DNA from: Syntrophobacter sp. SbD1
GTDB lineage: Bacteria; Desulfobacterota; Syntrophobacteria; Syntrophobacterales; Syntrophobacteraceae
Length of the DNA: 38,530 bases
Reading direction: 5' to 3'
NCBI GenBank assembly: GCA_900290365.1
Contig: OMOE01000142.1
Coordinates: forward strand, 1 to 38,530
Shown: one piece after another, positions 1 through 9,395 of the stretch
Numbering within the stretch: position 1 is the stretch's first letter
Layout: every line of letters starts with the position of its first letter
Made by a program: the position numbers and the translations under genes
The notes under the pieces: generated by a model
The model's input: the letters and a program-made list of their open reading frames with translations, nothing else
What the model was told of the DNA's origin: nothing
The model's database searches: none

Positions 1-522
1 TCGGACTTGCTGTCGGGCCGGGGCCCCGGCGGCGGTGGAAGCGAGGCCTTCGCGAGCCGGGACGATACGGTTAAGGCCGTTAGCAGCCTTTCGTCTGCCG
101 AGGTTGCAGCCATGCTCGATGCAGCAAAAGACTACGCAATCAGTTTGCCCTCGGCAACCCAAAGGTTTGCAACTGTTGGATTCTGCTGGGGCGGGGGCCA
201 GAGTTTCAATTACGCGACCGCTCAGCCCAAACTTGGCGCGGCGGTAGTCTATTACGGCGTGGCCCCCCCACTCGATGCGCTGAGTAAGATAAAAGCTCCG
301 GTGCTGGGCCTCTACGGCGAGGATGACTCCCGCGTGGTGAGTACGGTCAAGCCGGCGGAAGACAAAATGAAGGAGCTTGGCAAGGTCTATATTGCGCATA
401 TCTACAAAGGCGCAGGCCACGGTTTTCTAAGAGCGCAGGAGGATAGAGGCGGAGCAAACCTGGAAGCCGCACGGCAGGCATGGCCCGTCACTGTCGAGTT
501 TCTGAAGAAATACCTGGAATAA
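1..522 (+). CDS. Dienelactone hydrolase family protein (3' part, cut by window edge)
   Basis: This is an alpha/beta hydrolase of the dienelactone hydrolase (DLH) family. The reading frame is open to the first base of the window, so the true start lies upstream; the TTG at position 7 is not a convincing start. The family triad is visible: the nucleophile Cys in GFCWGG, the Asp in GEDDSRV and the His in GAGHGF. The C-terminus (VEFLKKYLE) is where the fold normally ends, so only the N-terminal third is missing. Family members hydrolyse lactones or small esters in the cytoplasm; the substrate cannot be told. A small inverted repeat (CGGGT at 559-563, ACCCG at 573-577) follows the stop but has no T-run, so a terminator there is uncertain. 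Confidence 0.85.
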   Translation, partial: SDLLSGRGPGGGGSEAFASRDDTVKAVSSLSSAEVAAMLDAAKDYAISLPSATQRFATVGFCWGGGQSFNYATAQPKLGAAVVYYGVAPPLDALSKIKAPVLGLYGEDDSRVVSTVKPAEDKMKELGKVYIAHIYKGAGHGFLRAQEDRGGANLEAARQAWPVTVEFLKKYLE

Positions 523-613
523 GGAGGCGGCTCGCAATAGCCCACCGGAAAGGATAGACGGGTGAAAATTGTACCCGCCGGGGGACTATCACTTTTAGCG
601 CGAGTTGATGATG

Positions 614-622
614 TGGTATACT
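614..622 (+). promoter_or_regulatory. Extended -10 promoter candidate for the MntA/HepT pair
   Basis: TGG followed by TATACT (617-622) matches an extended -10 element (TGnTATAAT) with one mismatch. The -35 region at the usual distance is weak. Transcription from here would start near 629 and give a leader of about 15 nt before the GTG at 644. This supports GTG 644 as the antitoxin start over the ATGs at 608 and 611, which lie upstream of the -10. Confidence 0.45.
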
Positions 623-643
623 CGCGAGGGTGAGGGTAAGATC

Positions 644-1036
644 GTGATCTCAACTGGCGCTTTAGAGAAAATTGAGAAGTTTGCCCGGGCCCATGAAATC
701 ATCGTTGCCGCTTATGTGTTCGGATCGAGTGCTGCGGACAGGGAGCGGTCCGGCAGCGACATCGATATGGCCATCATGATTCGTGGACCTATGGGCGGTT
801 TTGAAAGAGTGCAACTGGAGACCGAACTCTCAAACCTGCTTGGCAAAGACGTGGACCTGATTGTGTTCAGTCGGGTCTCGCCGCTTCTTCAGCATCAGAT
901 ACTCAAATACGGCCGTATTGTCTTTGAGGCAGACGCCGGAGAAAGAATCAGACAGGAAACTACGTCGCGGAGGGAGTACCTGGACTCCAGGGTCCTTTAT
1001 CGCATATTAGGCGAGGACAAATCCCATGGTGGATAA
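644..1036 (+). CDS. mntA: MntA-type nucleotidyltransferase antitoxin
   Basis: Minimal nucleotidyltransferase (MNT) domain protein of about 130 residues, the partner of a HepT toxin. The family motif GSX10DXD is complete: GSS...SGSDID, then the third acidic position in GKDVDLIVF. In characterised MntA/HepT pairs the MNT protein transfers AMP to a tyrosine of HepT and so silences its RNase activity; that is family knowledge, not shown here. The start GTG 644 is preceded by GAGGGTAAG at good spacing and lies just downstream of the extended -10 at 617-622. ATG 608 or 611 in the same frame would add 11-12 residues. Its end overlaps the hepT start by 11 nt, as expected for a translationally coupled pair. 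Confidence 0.85.
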   Translation: MISTGALEKIEKFARAHEIIVAAYVFGSSAADRERSGSDIDMAIMIRGPMGGFERVQLETELSNLLGKDVDLIVFSRVSPLLQHQILKYGRIVFEADAGERIRQETTSRREYLDSRVLYRILGEDKSHGG

Positions 1037-1448
1037 GGAGCTTGTTTCAAGAAAGCTTTCCCGGATTCGGATGTATGTGGATGCATTGAGGCGGGCAGAG
1101 GATATAAATTGGGAAAAATACCGCTCCGACCTTAGGACCAGGGCTTTTGTGGAAAGGTATGTTCACCTTGCCATAGAAGAGGTGATAGATGTTGCCAACC
1201 ACTTCGTCTCTTTTTATAAATGGCGTGAGCCGACAAGTTATCGCGATCTTTTCTCGATTCTTCGCGAATATGGCGTAATTCCCGAAGATCACCTGCTCAC
1301 TTTTCAAACAATGGCCTCCTTTCGGAACATGCTCGTGCATCGCTATGAGGCAATAGACGATGAGTTGGTTTTTGGAATTTTCATTAAACATCTTGGCGAT
1401 TTCGATCTATTCATTCGATTGGTCACTGACTGGTCCACTGACAAGTGA
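1026..1448 (+). CDS. hepT: HepT-like RNase toxin (DUF86 family)
   Basis: All-helical HEPN-superfamily protein of 140 residues. The catalytic HEPN motif RX4H is seen as RNMLVH followed by RY near residue 100, and the adenylatable Tyr of the RX4HXY pattern is present. The N-terminal half (ERYVHLAIEEVIDVANHF) is typical of the family. HepT toxins are RNases neutralised by AMPylation from MntA, encoded immediately upstream with an 11-nt overlap. The last 42 nt overlap the convergent tetR-type gene (ends at 1407), so the two transcripts are antisense at their 3' ends. Such pairs act in plasmid or island maintenance or in defence; here no mobile gene lies beside it. Confidence 0.85.
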   Translation: MVDKELVSRKLSRIRMYVDALRRAEDINWEKYRSDLRTRAFVERYVHLAIEEVIDVANHFVSFYKWREPTSYRDLFSILREYGVIPEDHLLTFQTMASFRNMLVHRYEAIDDELVFGIFIKHLGDFDLFIRLVTDWSTDK

Positions 1449-2033
1449 ATGGTTGCCTACTGTCAATATATCAAGGATAAATTGTTTATGAAGCTTTAAT
1501 GGCGCTATACTTTTGCTGATTTTCATCTTCATCAAAGAGCCGTGCCATGATGAAACAATGAATTCTGCCGTCTCTTGGGTGTTCAGCCCCTGAGAAATCT
1601 CTTTTTCTTCTTTTGCCTGATCCAACAGGTGCTTATAAATTTGGGCCATGTCGTCCACAGATGCCGCCAGCTTACTCCCAAAAGCTTGGCTTAAGTCTCC
1701 CATTTCCTGGGAAAGATTACCGATCGGACAGCCGCAGGTGTAATTCAACCCCTGAAAAAGATCGATAAAATAATCAAATATCTTTTCGATCCGCTTCAGG
1801 GGCGGCAGAGCTTTATTCTTAGCAATAGGGTCTACCATTCCCAGATACATGCTATTAAAAAAATCGATTACTTGCAGGCCAAAGTCATCTTTGCTTTTAA
1901 AGTAGAAATAAAAAGATCCTTTGGGTACGCCGGCAGCGTCGAGCACTTCCTGAATACCCGTATGGTAATATCCCTTGAGGTGGATGATCCGGGCGCCGGC
2001 CTCAATAATTTTATGCTTTGTATCCTGCTTCAT
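1407..2033 (-). CDS. TetR/AcrR family repressor
   Basis: A 208-residue one-component repressor. The N-terminal helix-turn-helix is clear at residues ~8-52 (KHKIIEAGARIIHLKGYYHTGIQEVLDAAG.., then GSFYFYFKSKDDF). The C-terminal part has a CGCPIGNLSQEM segment, common in the TetR subgroup with a TetR_C_6-like ligand domain (YxaF/LmrA/NemR-like). It lies 5 nt downstream of the FMN-barrel gene on the same strand, so both are one operon. The operator at 2556-2570 inside the shared promoter predicts autorepression. Cysteines in the ligand domain could sense electrophiles as in NemR, but this is a guess. The 3' end overlaps hepT by 42 nt. Confidence 0.9.
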   Translation of the reverse strand: MKQDTKHKIIEAGARIIHLKGYYHTGIQEVLDAAGVPKGSFYFYFKSKDDFGLQVIDFFNSMYLGMVDPIAKNKALPPLKRIEKIFDYFIDLFQGLNYTCGCPIGNLSQEMGDLSQAFGSKLAASVDDMAQIYKHLLDQAKEEKEISQGLNTQETAEFIVSSWHGSLMKMKISKSIAPLKLHKQFILDILTVGNHSLVSGPVSDQSNE

Positions 2034-2038
2034 AAAAA

Positions 2039-2491
2039 CTAAAAATTAACTTCTTCAGTATGTCCAAAGGAAATGGTGTTATCGCTAACCTGGACGTTTT
2101 TTAACTCAACCTTGACAACCACAAAATCGGAAGGGTCCCCGGGAAGGTCTGAAAGAAAAGGAAATTTCTTCACTAACAATCCGAAGGCCTTTTGTATTTC
2201 GTCAGGGTCTTTTACCGGGGTCGCTGTTCCGGTTCCCTTAATATATTTCGCCTTGGCCACGGCTTCCCATGTGGGGCAGTCATGGTCGATGGCAAAACCG
2301 ATATTGCTGCTGACTGCAAGCTGCCCTATTTTTCGGGAATCTTTTCCTGTTACAAAATAGAGAATATTTTCCTTGTCACCTGCCGCATAGTTAACACCCC
2401 TTACACAAGGCATCCCGCCTGAATCAATGGTGGCAAGATGCACCAGGTTATGAGACCCGATAACTTCAGCCATTGTTTCTTTTGCAGACAT
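2039..2491 (-). CDS. Pyridoxamine 5'-phosphate oxidase-like FMN-binding protein
   Basis: Split-barrel flavin-binding protein of 150 residues. The family pattern is visible: HNLVHLATIDSGGMPCVRGVNYA at the N-terminus, then LYFVTGKDSRKIGQLAVSSNIGFAI, then KYIKGTGTATPV and a C-terminal VVVKVELKNVQV strand. Members bind FMN (some heme or F420) and act as small-molecule reductases. The start is ATG 2491 because AGGAGGAT lies at 2497-2504 with good spacing; a TTG six codons upstream would place this ribosome site inside the gene. It is the first gene of an operon with the TetR repressor, so it is probably induced by that repressor's ligand. The substrate is unknown. Confidence 0.85.
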   Translation of the reverse strand: MSAKETMAEVIGSHNLVHLATIDSGGMPCVRGVNYAAGDKENILYFVTGKDSRKIGQLAVSSNIGFAIDHDCPTWEAVAKAKYIKGTGTATPVKDPDEIQKAFGLLVKKFPFLSDLPGDPSDFVVVKVELKNVQVSDNTISFGHTEEVNF

Positions 2492-2551
2492 ATTCGATCC
2501 TCCTGTCAATTAGAAGCCCAAAAAAAGACGGTGATCAGCCAATACCGGGGT

Positions 2552-2580
2552 ATAATAGACCGGTCGTCTAGGGTTGTCAA
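2552..2580 (-). promoter_or_regulatory. Sigma-70 promoter with TetR operator in the spacer
   Basis: On the minus strand there is a perfect -35 TTGACA (2575-2580), a 17-bp spacer and a -10 TATTAT (2552-2557). The spacer holds the inverted repeat TAGAC-CGGTC-GTCTA (2556-2570), which resembles operators of NemR/YxaF-like TetR proteins (TAGACC..GGTCTA type). Binding there would block RNA polymerase. The start of the FMN-barrel gene is about 60 nt downstream. Confidence 0.8.
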
Positions 2581-2721
2581 TAAAAATTTGCCCGGCTGCC
2601 AATAATTAATTAACGGCCTCCACCCCACATTTTTAGCGTGAGTTGGTGATATCGTTTTGTTCTAATTAGCAAGAACAGACTTTATTACGTACATTGAGAG
2701 AATGAGGCCTGAAATAAGAAA

Positions 2722-5700
2722 ATGGAAATGATCCTTCTCAGTCTGATTCAGAATATATCCATACTGGTATCACTTACCGTAATTCACCAGATCATCGTAA
2801 GAAAGTGGGAGAAAAGCAGCATCAAGTATCAGATTTTGTCCGGCATCCTGTTTGGCAGCGTGGGCATAGTAGGCATGATGACTCCTCTCACGTTGAAACC
2901 GGGCATCATCTTTGATGGCCGCTCAATTATTCTTGGCATCGCCGGGCTTTTTGGCGGTCCGCTTGTCGCCTCGCTAGCCGCAGGAATTTGCGCGTGCTAT
3001 CGACTCTATTTGGGGGGGGCCGGTGCTTTGGTAGGAACTGCCGTCATTGTTGAGGCTGCCTCCCTGGGCGTAGGATACCACCTGCTTCGGAGACGAAATG
3101 ATCGCCTGATGGGCATTTTCCATCTCCTGAGCTTTGGGTTTTTGGTTCATGTAGTGATGCTGGTGCTGCTGATGGCATTGCCGGGCGGCGCAGGACAGGA
3201 GGTCCTGCGGCAAATAAGCCTGCCAGTGCTTTTGGTGTATCCGTTTGCGGTGATGTTGGTTTCTCAGATTTTTATTGACAATGAGGAGCGGCTCCAGGCC
3301 GAAAAAGCCCTCAAAGATAGCGAAGAGCGACATAGGACACTCTTTCAGACGTCCATGGAAGGGATATTGTGCGTGGACATGAAAGGACGTTTGGTTCAGG
3401 TCAACGACGCCTACTGCCGTATGAGCGGCTACAGCGAGAGTGAACTGCTGACCATGAGCATTCCCGATCTTGAGGCGCTTCAAACGAGTGCTGAAGTGGC
3501 CGCAAACATCCAAAAGATCGCCGTCAAGGGTTATGCGCACTTTGAAAGTTGCCACCGTCGAAAGGACGGGAGCACTTATGATATCGAGGCCAGTACTCAG
3601 TACCTGCCTAACTCGGATGGACTGATCTTCGCCTTCATCCGTGACATCAGCGAGCGCAAGCATGCGGAGGAGGCGCTGCGACGCAGTGAGGAGAAATATC
3701 GTGAGTTGGTTGAGAACGCCAACAGCATCATCCTGAGAATGGACGACGCGGGCAAAGTGACTTTCATAAACGAGTTTGCACAACGTTTTTTCGGATATAG
3801 CGAAGAGGAAATACTCGGCAAGAACGTGGTGGGAACTATCGTTCCACCTGTTGAGTCAACCGGGAGGGACTTGCGGCTAATGATCGAGAGTATCGCAGCG
3901 AACCCGGATCGTTACGCCAACAATATAAACGAGAACATGCGCAGCAACGGTGAGCGTGTCTGGATTGCCTGGACCAATAAGCCTGTCTTTGACAAAAACG
4001 GCCGGATAAGGGAAGTCCTCTGCGTTGGCAACGACATCACTGAGCGCAAACAAACCGAGGAGTCCCTGCTCCTCAGCGAGGAAAGATACAGCAGACTGTT
4101 TGAAGACGCATCGCTGGGCATCTACCGGTCTACCCCCGGGGGAAAAATCATCAATGTGAATCCGGCTTATGTCCGGATGTTCGGTTTTGACTCCCCGGAG
4201 GATGCGATGAGTCAAGTAAACGATTTGGCCGTTGACCTCTATGTAGATCCTTCACGCCGAAGTGAAATCGTGAGGATGCTTTTGGATGGCAAGGGGCCTG
4301 TCCGTTCAGAGAATCTATTCAGGCGGAAGGACGGGAGCATCTTCACGGCTGACCTTCATATGTGGACGGTGCACGACACAGAAGGGAAGCTTTTGTTTCT
4401 GGAAGGATTTCTAGAGGACATCACTGAACGCAAGCGGGCTGAAGACGCTTTGCGCGAGAGCGTGGCGATGTACCGAACGCTCGTCGAGAACATCCCTCAG
4501 AGGGTCTTCATGAAGGATACGGACTCCTGCTATGTATCCATCAATGAGCACTACGCCAGGGATCTGGGCATTCGATCCGCAGACGTCTTTGGTAAAACGG
4601 ACTACGATTTCTTCCCCGGGGAGCTTGCCGACAAATACCGGGCGGACGACAAGCGCATCATGAAGACGGGTGTGACTGAGGAACTGCAGGAGCACTACAT
4701 ATCGCAAGGCAAAGAAGTGTGGGTCCAGACTGTCAAAACTCCGGTTAGAGACGCAAATGGCAAGGTCAACGGTGTTTTCGGAATCTTCTGGGACATCACC
4801 GAGCGCAAGCAGGCGGAAGATGAACTGCGGAGATCACAACGGCAATTGGCTGACATCATTGAATTCATCCCGGATGCGACATTCGTCATCAATAACGAAG
4901 GAAGGGTTATCGCCTGGAATCGCGCCATGGAAGCAATGAGCGGAATTCCGAAGAGTAAAATGATTGGCAAGGGCGACTTTGAGTATTCTCTGCCTTTTTT
5001 CGGGAACAGGCGACCGTTGCTGATTGACCTTTTGTTTGCAAGTGAAGAGAAGACAACGAAGTACTATGACTTAGTTTCAACGGTTGGTGACGCTATAGTT
5101 GCCGAAACTTATGCTCCGCAGGCATATGGAGGACAGGGAGCATATCTGGGGGCTGTTGCAACTGCCCTTTTCGATGAGCAGGGAAATGTCGAAGGTGCGA
5201 TAGAATCCATACGGGATATCACCGAGCGCAAGCTGGCCGAAATTGCGTTGCGCGAGAGCAAGGAACGTTTCTCCAGATTCTTTCGTGCCAGCCCCGTGGG
5301 CACCAGTATAACACGCTTGCGCGACGGCCAATTTGCCGACGTCAATGATGCGTTCCTGCGCTTATTTGGCTATACACGCGAGGAGGTCATAGGTCACACC
5401 CGGTTGGAGCTGGGAATGTGGGTTGATCCCAATAACCGGGCTGAGCAGGTTGAGATACTGCAGAATCAAGGCAGGGTAGTGGACTTTGAAGTCCAGTTGC
5501 GCAGGAAATCAGGTGAAATCATTGATGTGCTTAGCTTCGCGGAGCAGATCGAGATAGCCGGGGAGCAGTATGTCCTGGTCATTGCATATGACATCACCGA
5601 GCGGAAGCGGGCTGAAGAGGAAAGAAAAAAACTTGAGGAACAACTTTTTCAAGCTCAGAAGATGGAGTCAGTAGGGCGGCTGGCCGGTGGTGTGGCGCAT

Positions 5701-6786
5701 GATTTCAACAACATGTTGGGCGTGATCATAGGCCGGGCGGAAATGGGTCTGCAACGGAACGTCTCCAATGACAAAATCCGGCACAACCTGCAGGAGATCC
5801 TCAAAGCTGCCCTGCGTTCGGCGGACCTTACCCGCCAACTGCTGGCCTTTGCCCGCAAACAAACCGCCATTCCGAAGATACTGGACTTGAACGACACGAT
5901 CTCGGGCATGATCATGATACTCCGGCGGCTAATCGGCGAGAATATAGACATGTCCTGGCAACCGGGGCTCGATCTCTGGAAAGTCAAAATAGATCCCTCC
6001 CAAGTGGACCAGATTCTGGCCAATCTTGTGGTCAATGCCCGCGATGCCATTCCCGGGGTAGGCTCCATCACTCTGAGGACGGAAAACTTTTTGATAGATG
6101 ATTCCAACAGGGCTGATCACCTGGAATTTATTCCCGGACAATACGTCCTGCTGAGCGTTAGCGATACCGGAACGGGTATGAGTAAGGAGGTCTGCGAGAA
6201 TATCTTCGAGCCTTTTTTTACCACCAAGGAACTGGGCAAGGGAACCGGGCTGGGATTGTCCACCGTTTACGGCATCGTTAAACAAAACGACGGTTTTATT
6301 AATGTTGCCAGCGAACAGGGGAAAGGAACCACGTTTAAAATCTACCTGCCGCGGTTCAAGGTTGAAACTGAACATGTCCCACCTGAGGAGATTGCCGTCA
6401 AACGCCAGACAGGCACGGAAACCGTCCTGCTGGTCGAGGACGATGAAGCGATCCTGAACCTCAGCACGCTGATTCTCGAAGAACTGGGCTACACGGTGAT
6501 TGCGGCGCAGACACCGGTACAGGCCATTCATCTTGCCCGGGAGCATCCAGGTTATATTCACCTGCTGATCACGGACGTGGTGATGCCGGAGATGAACGGC
6601 CGGGAACTGGCAGAAAAGCTTAGCACTATCCGGCCGAACCTCAAGTGCCTTTATATGTCAGGCTACACTGCCGACGTGATAGCACATAGCGGCATTCTGG
6701 ACGAAGGCCTAAATTTCATTCAGAAACCTTTCGGCAGCTTTGATCTTGCGGCAAGGGTCAGACAAGTGTTGGACCACATGGAATAG
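2722..6786 (+). CDS. Membrane hybrid sensor histidine kinase (5TM-LYT, six PAS, HisKA, HATPase, receiver)
   Basis: A 1354-residue hybrid two-component kinase. Residues 1-~190 form a 5TMR_LYT membrane domain, as in LytS ([20 protein letters not shown]). Six PAS domains follow, beginning near residues 199, 320, 451, 578, 703 and 844, each ending in DI(T/S)ERK. The HisKA helix has the phospho-accepting His at ~993 ([10 protein letters not shown]). The ATPase domain shows an N-box ([10 protein letters not shown]), SDTGTGMS and [15 protein letters not shown]-terminal receiver domain has the acidic pair VEDDEA, the acceptor Asp at ~1285 ([11 protein letters not shown]) and the Lys in QKPF. No response regulator gene or output domain lies beside it, so its target is unknown. 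The 3' part from ~5650 is nearly the same DNA as the 3' part of the kinase gene at 26207-29482. Confidence 0.93.
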   Translation: MEMILLSLIQNISILVSLTVIHQIIVRKWEKSSIKYQILSGILFGSVGIVGMMTPLTLKPGIIFDGRSIILGIAGLFGGPLVASLAAGICACYRLYLGGAGALVGTAVIVEAASLGVGYHLLRRRNDRLMGIFHLLSFGFLVHVVMLVLLMALPGGAGQEVLRQISLPVLLVYPFAVMLVSQIFIDNEERLQAEKALKDSEERHRTLFQTSMEGILCVDMKGRLVQVNDAYCRMSGYSESELLTMSIPDLEALQTSAEVAANIQKIAVKGYAHFESCHRRKDGSTYDIEASTQYLPNSDGLIFAFIRDISERKHAEEALRRSEEKYRELVENANSIILRMDDAGKVTFINEFAQRFFGYSEEEILGKNVVGTIVPPVESTGRDLRLMIESIAANPDRYANNINENMRSNGERVWIAWTNKPVFDKNGRIREVLCVGNDITERKQTEESLLLSEERYSRLFEDASLGIYRSTPGGKIINVNPAYVRMFGFDSPEDAMSQVNDLAVDLYVDPSRRSEIVRMLLDGKGPVRSENLFRRKDGSIFTADLHMWTVHDTEGKLLFLEGFLEDITERKRAEDALRESVAMYRTLVENIPQRVFMKDTDSCYVSINEHYARDLGIRSADVFGKTDYDFFPGELADKYRADDKRIMKTGVTEELQEHYISQGKEVWVQTVKTPVRDANGKVNGVFGIFWDITERKQAEDELRRSQRQLADIIEFIPDATFVINNEGRVIAWNRAMEAMSGIPKSKMIGKGDFEYSLPFFGNRRPLLIDLLFASEEKTTKYYDLVSTVGDAIVAETYAPQAYGGQGAYLGAVATALFDEQGNVEGAIESIRDITERKLAEIALRESKERFSRFFRASPVGTSITRLRDGQFADVNDAFLRLFGYTREEVIGHTRLELGMWVDPNNRAEQVEILQNQGRVVDFEVQLRRKSGEIIDVLSFAEQIEIAGEQYVLVIAYDITERKRAEEERKKLEEQLFQAQKMESVGRLAGGVAHDFNNMLGVIIGRAEMGLQRNVSNDKIRHNLQEILKAALRSADLTRQLLAFARKQTAIPKILDLNDTISGMIMILRRLIGENIDMSWQPGLDLWKVKIDPSQVDQILANLVVNARDAIPGVGSITLRTENFLIDDSNRADHLEFIPGQYVLLSVSDTGTGMSKEVCENIFEPFFTTKELGKGTGLGLSTVYGIVKQNDGFINVASEQGKGTTFKIYLPRFKVETEHVPPEEIAVKRQTGTETVLLVEDDEAILNLSTLILEELGYTVIAAQTPVQAIHLAREHPGYIHLLITDVVMPEMNGRELAEKLSTIRPNLKCLYMSGYTADVIAHSGILDEGLNFIQKPFGSFDLAARVRQVLDHME

Positions 6787-6819
6787 ATGGCTGAAAGATC
6801 GAGTTAGCATTGCTCTCCT
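5650..6819 (+). repeat. Long inverted repeat, left copy (kinase module)
   Basis: DNA coding for the HisKA-HATPase-receiver part of the first hybrid kinase. It matches, in inverted orientation, about 26174-27345 with high nucleotide identity by eye (long exact runs such as CTGCCCTGCGTTCGGCGGAC). The match continues ~33 nt past the stop codon, to GCTCTCCT, so this is a DNA duplication and not only protein homology. Confidence 0.8.
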
Positions 6820-7415
6820 CTCGATCTGGCGAGTACTGCCTGCAAGATTCTCATTCTCGGATCATATGTGAGGTGGCCTCTCTTGAATCAGACCGGTTAA
6901 AAACTTCTATTTGGTTAAATCATATAAGCAAAAGCCACTGCCCTCATATTCTGCCTTCAACAGGAATCTTGCCTGCCAAGTTATGCAATCCGACCACATC
7001 TGGATTTCATAAGTTGCCAAGGTATGTAGGGTCAAGGTCGTCTGCCATACCAAGCTGTTTATCAAAGTTGCGTCTGCTTTTCCCTTTGTTCGCTGATATC
7101 GCATAACTTTTCCCTGAGTACCCGTCCATTACCTGGGGTAGGGAAACGAGACCATCAAAAGTGGGGAAGGAGTGTGTCCTGGAGTTGAAAAAATTAGGCT
7201 CAGTCACCTATCACTTGCATCTTCGATTAGAGACTCGTATGGTTTCGGGAACTCGGCGGTGTTCGAGATTTTTGGCAGAATCCAGCCTGAAAATGCGGTT
7301 CTGGTGTACGGCAAACAACTTGATGCTTACTATGGACGGATGCCTTTTAGGCGTAAACATTCTCGAGTTCGCAGGGATATGGCTCGAAGGTAATTATCGG
7401 ATTTGGAGGCGCCCT
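6820..7415. other. Intergenic stretch without recognised gene
   Basis: About 600 nt between the kinase and the lipoprotein gene. Past the end of the duplicated tail at ~6819 I see no recognisable gene, RNA or repeat. The frame open from 7161 into the next gene shows no family signature before the lipoprotein signal peptide, so I treat it as non-coding. Confidence 0.5.
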
Positions 7416-8144
7416 ATGCACGATTGCTTCAGGCTCGGGAGACTGGTCTACCTTATGACAGCCCTTTTCATCGCGGCCGGCGTATTTGGCTGTGCAACCA
7501 CGCCCACGGGTCCGTCCGCCCAGGCGGTGGCTCAGGCAGAAAAGACGGTAACGCCCGGACAGGTCCAGCATCCGGTGTATCAAGGCCCTGGCATGGTCAC
7601 CTATTATTCTCCGCCCGGCAGGATCGACTTGTGCGGGGAGCCCGTCCCCTTGGAAAACCAGGAGGTCATGGAGCGATTCGACAAAGAGTTCACTCTCGTG
7701 GTGTACAACCCTGCGCATGTTTACCAGTGGTTAAAACTCAAGGGGCGCTATTTCCCGTCGATTGAGGAACGCCTCCGGCGCCTCAACTTGCCCGAAGATC
7801 TGAAGTATGTCGCTATTGCGGAAATCGAGCCCCCGCTAAATACCCCGAAGAGAAAATCGGTAGACATGCGCTATGACTTCGAGCGATCCCCTGACAGCGC
7901 TTTCCAGTATCTGGGGGATCTTTACCGCAATTTCAAGAGTTGGTCTCTCGCCATAGCGGCTTACAACTCCGGTGAGAAACGCATTATGGACGAATGCCGC
8001 GCGCATGGGGAGAGCGATTGCTACCAAATGATGCTGCCGCAGGAAACTGAGCGCTATGTTTTCAGGATTTTGGCGATCAAGGCGGTCCTGAGTGACCCGG
8101 CGCGGTACGGGTATGAACTGCCCAAAGGCGCCGGATACCGCTAG
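7416..8144 (+). CDS. Lytic transglycosylase-like lipoprotein with a deleted core
   Basis: A 242-residue lipoprotein related to MltD-type (GH23) murein transglycosylases. The start ATG 7416 follows GGAGG (7405-7409) and opens a lipoprotein signal peptide (LIAAGVFGC lipobox region). The family's later motifs are clear: DFERSPDSAFQYLGDLYRNF and LAIAAYNSGE. The strand with the catalytic Glu seems present (LPEDLKYVAIAE). The stretch that normally follows, an ExxxxxxAxSxxGAxGxWQFMPxTG-type segment, is absent: only ~18 residues separate YVAIAE from the DFER motif instead of ~35. The gene is otherwise open and in frame. It may be inactive or have a new role. It sits upstream of an L,D-transpeptidase gene, another cell-wall enzyme, on the same strand. 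Confidence 0.75.
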   Translation: MHDCFRLGRLVYLMTALFIAAGVFGCATTPTGPSAQAVAQAEKTVTPGQVQHPVYQGPGMVTYYSPPGRIDLCGEPVPLENQEVMERFDKEFTLVVYNPAHVYQWLKLKGRYFPSIEERLRRLNLPEDLKYVAIAEIEPPLNTPKRKSVDMRYDFERSPDSAFQYLGDLYRNFKSWSLAIAAYNSGEKRIMDECRAHGESDCYQMMLPQETERYVFRILAIKAVLSDPARYGYELPKGAGYR

Positions 8145-8504
8145 GACCACCAGGGCATCAGGAGGTCAACATCTCTCCTAACTCCCAAAATCTCAGCGCA
8201 CGGAAAACTTGCCGAGTTAGGATCATTTAATCAGGAAATCGAGACCGGCTGAAGGTTCAGCGTTCTGGCAAGTAACTGTGATGCAAATAGCTCCGAGCAT
8301 CTCCAACTCGCAACCCCCGGAGCATGATTATAGTGTATTGAGCTTTTCAAGGGACCGGTTTCTCTTGGGTGGGGAGGGATTTCCAAGTTTAAAGTCCGAA
8401 AATTGTATGGAAACATTGTCAACGTCGGGTAATGGAATCTGCACTTTTGCATGCCGGCATGGTTTTGGCTTAAGCTTAAAGAGGTTCACCTGTTCGGTGC
8501 GGGG
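8145..8504. other. Intergenic stretch with an inverted repeat
   Basis: About 360 nt. An 8-bp perfect inverted repeat CCTAACTC (8177-8184) / GAGTTAGG (8214-8221) begins 33 nt after the upstream stop. It could fold as a hairpin with a 29-nt loop, but without a T-run its role as terminator is weak. Nothing else was recognised. Confidence 0.4.
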
Positions 8505-9395
8505 ATGAATCGGCGAAAGATGAAAAAAGGTTTAAAAAGAGCACTTCTGCTTTGGGTAATCGGGGCCACTCTGTTCTGTTTTTTTTCGAGTGGCGTTGCC
8601 AATGCTGCTGCCATCGACCGCAGGCTTTATTCCGAGCTTCTAAACTTTCCCACTGACCGAAAGATCGTTGAAGTGTATGGCGTACCCTGCTTGAGAATAT
8701 TTCTCCCAGAAGGGCAGTCAATCAGCTACTTTTGTCGTTTTGTGAAATATTTTGATCGGGATTTCAAGTTCTACCGCCAGCAAATCGCTCTTATAAACCG
8801 GCTGGAACCCATGGCGGAGGTTGGCGGCACCGATAACCTGAGCACGAACGTAAACTTCATCTATGTCCCGCTCAATTTTTCCATACGGCCGCAGATCCTT
8901 CCCGAACGGATTGGAAATATTTCCAACCTGCCGAAATTCGTCCTGATCGACCTCGACAAGCAGTGCCTGGGGCTCTATCAATACGGAAGATTGATCCAGC
9001 TGTTTCCGATTTCATCCGGAATCCAAGGAACACCTGCGAAAAAGTTTGCCATATTGTCCAAGGAAAAAGACCATTATTCGACGAAATACGACAATGCCTG
9101 GATGCCGTATGCATTGAGACTGTTTGGGGACTATTATCTCCACGCCGGCATTCTTCCAAGCTATGCAGCCTCTCATGGATGTATTCGTTTAATTTATGAA
9201 AACGCTATTGTCGTGTACGATTGGGTGGAGGTCGGAATGCCCGGCGAGATAATCAAGGCGACCTTAAACAAAAAAAACGGACAACCACAACCCCAGAAAC
9301 TGCTACCAACCCAGGATCTACCATCACCCCAGAAACTGCCACCAACCAACACCCTGGAACCCGCATACCGCGACCTTTTCATTCCTAAATTCTAA
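8505..9395 (+). CDS. L,D-transpeptidase (YkuD domain)
   Basis: Periplasmic peptidoglycan cross-linking or lipoprotein-anchoring enzyme of 296 residues. It starts with a positively charged n-region and a signal peptide (MNRRKMKKGLKRALLLWVIG.., ending in VANAAA). A YkuD catalytic core follows: FVLIDLDKQCLGLYQYGRL, an HAG His, and the active-site motif ASHGCIRL with the catalytic Cys. The tail is Pro/Gln-rich with a repeated PxPQKLPPT pattern and is probably a flexible linker. ATG 8505 was chosen; ATG 8520 is possible and would still leave the signal peptide. It is likely to work on the same sacculus as the lipoprotein encoded upstream. Confidence 0.88.
   Translation: MNRRKMKKGLKRALLLWVIGATLFCFFSSGVANAAAIDRRLYSELLNFPTDRKIVEVYGVPCLRIFLPEGQSISYFCRFVKYFDRDFKFYRQQIALINRLEPMAEVGGTDNLSTNVNFIYVPLNFSIRPQILPERIGNISNLPKFVLIDLDKQCLGLYQYGRLIQLFPISSGIQGTPAKKFAILSKEKDHYSTKYDNAWMPYALRLFGDYYLHAGILPSYAASHGCIRLIYENAIVVYDWVEVGMPGEIIKATLNKKNGQPQPQKLLPTQDLPSPQKLPPTNTLEPAYRDLFIPKF

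Noticed and set aside
7161..7415. Upstream extension of the transglycosylase frame
   Set aside because: A lipoprotein signal peptide and GGAGG fix the start at 7416, and the extension has no family signature.
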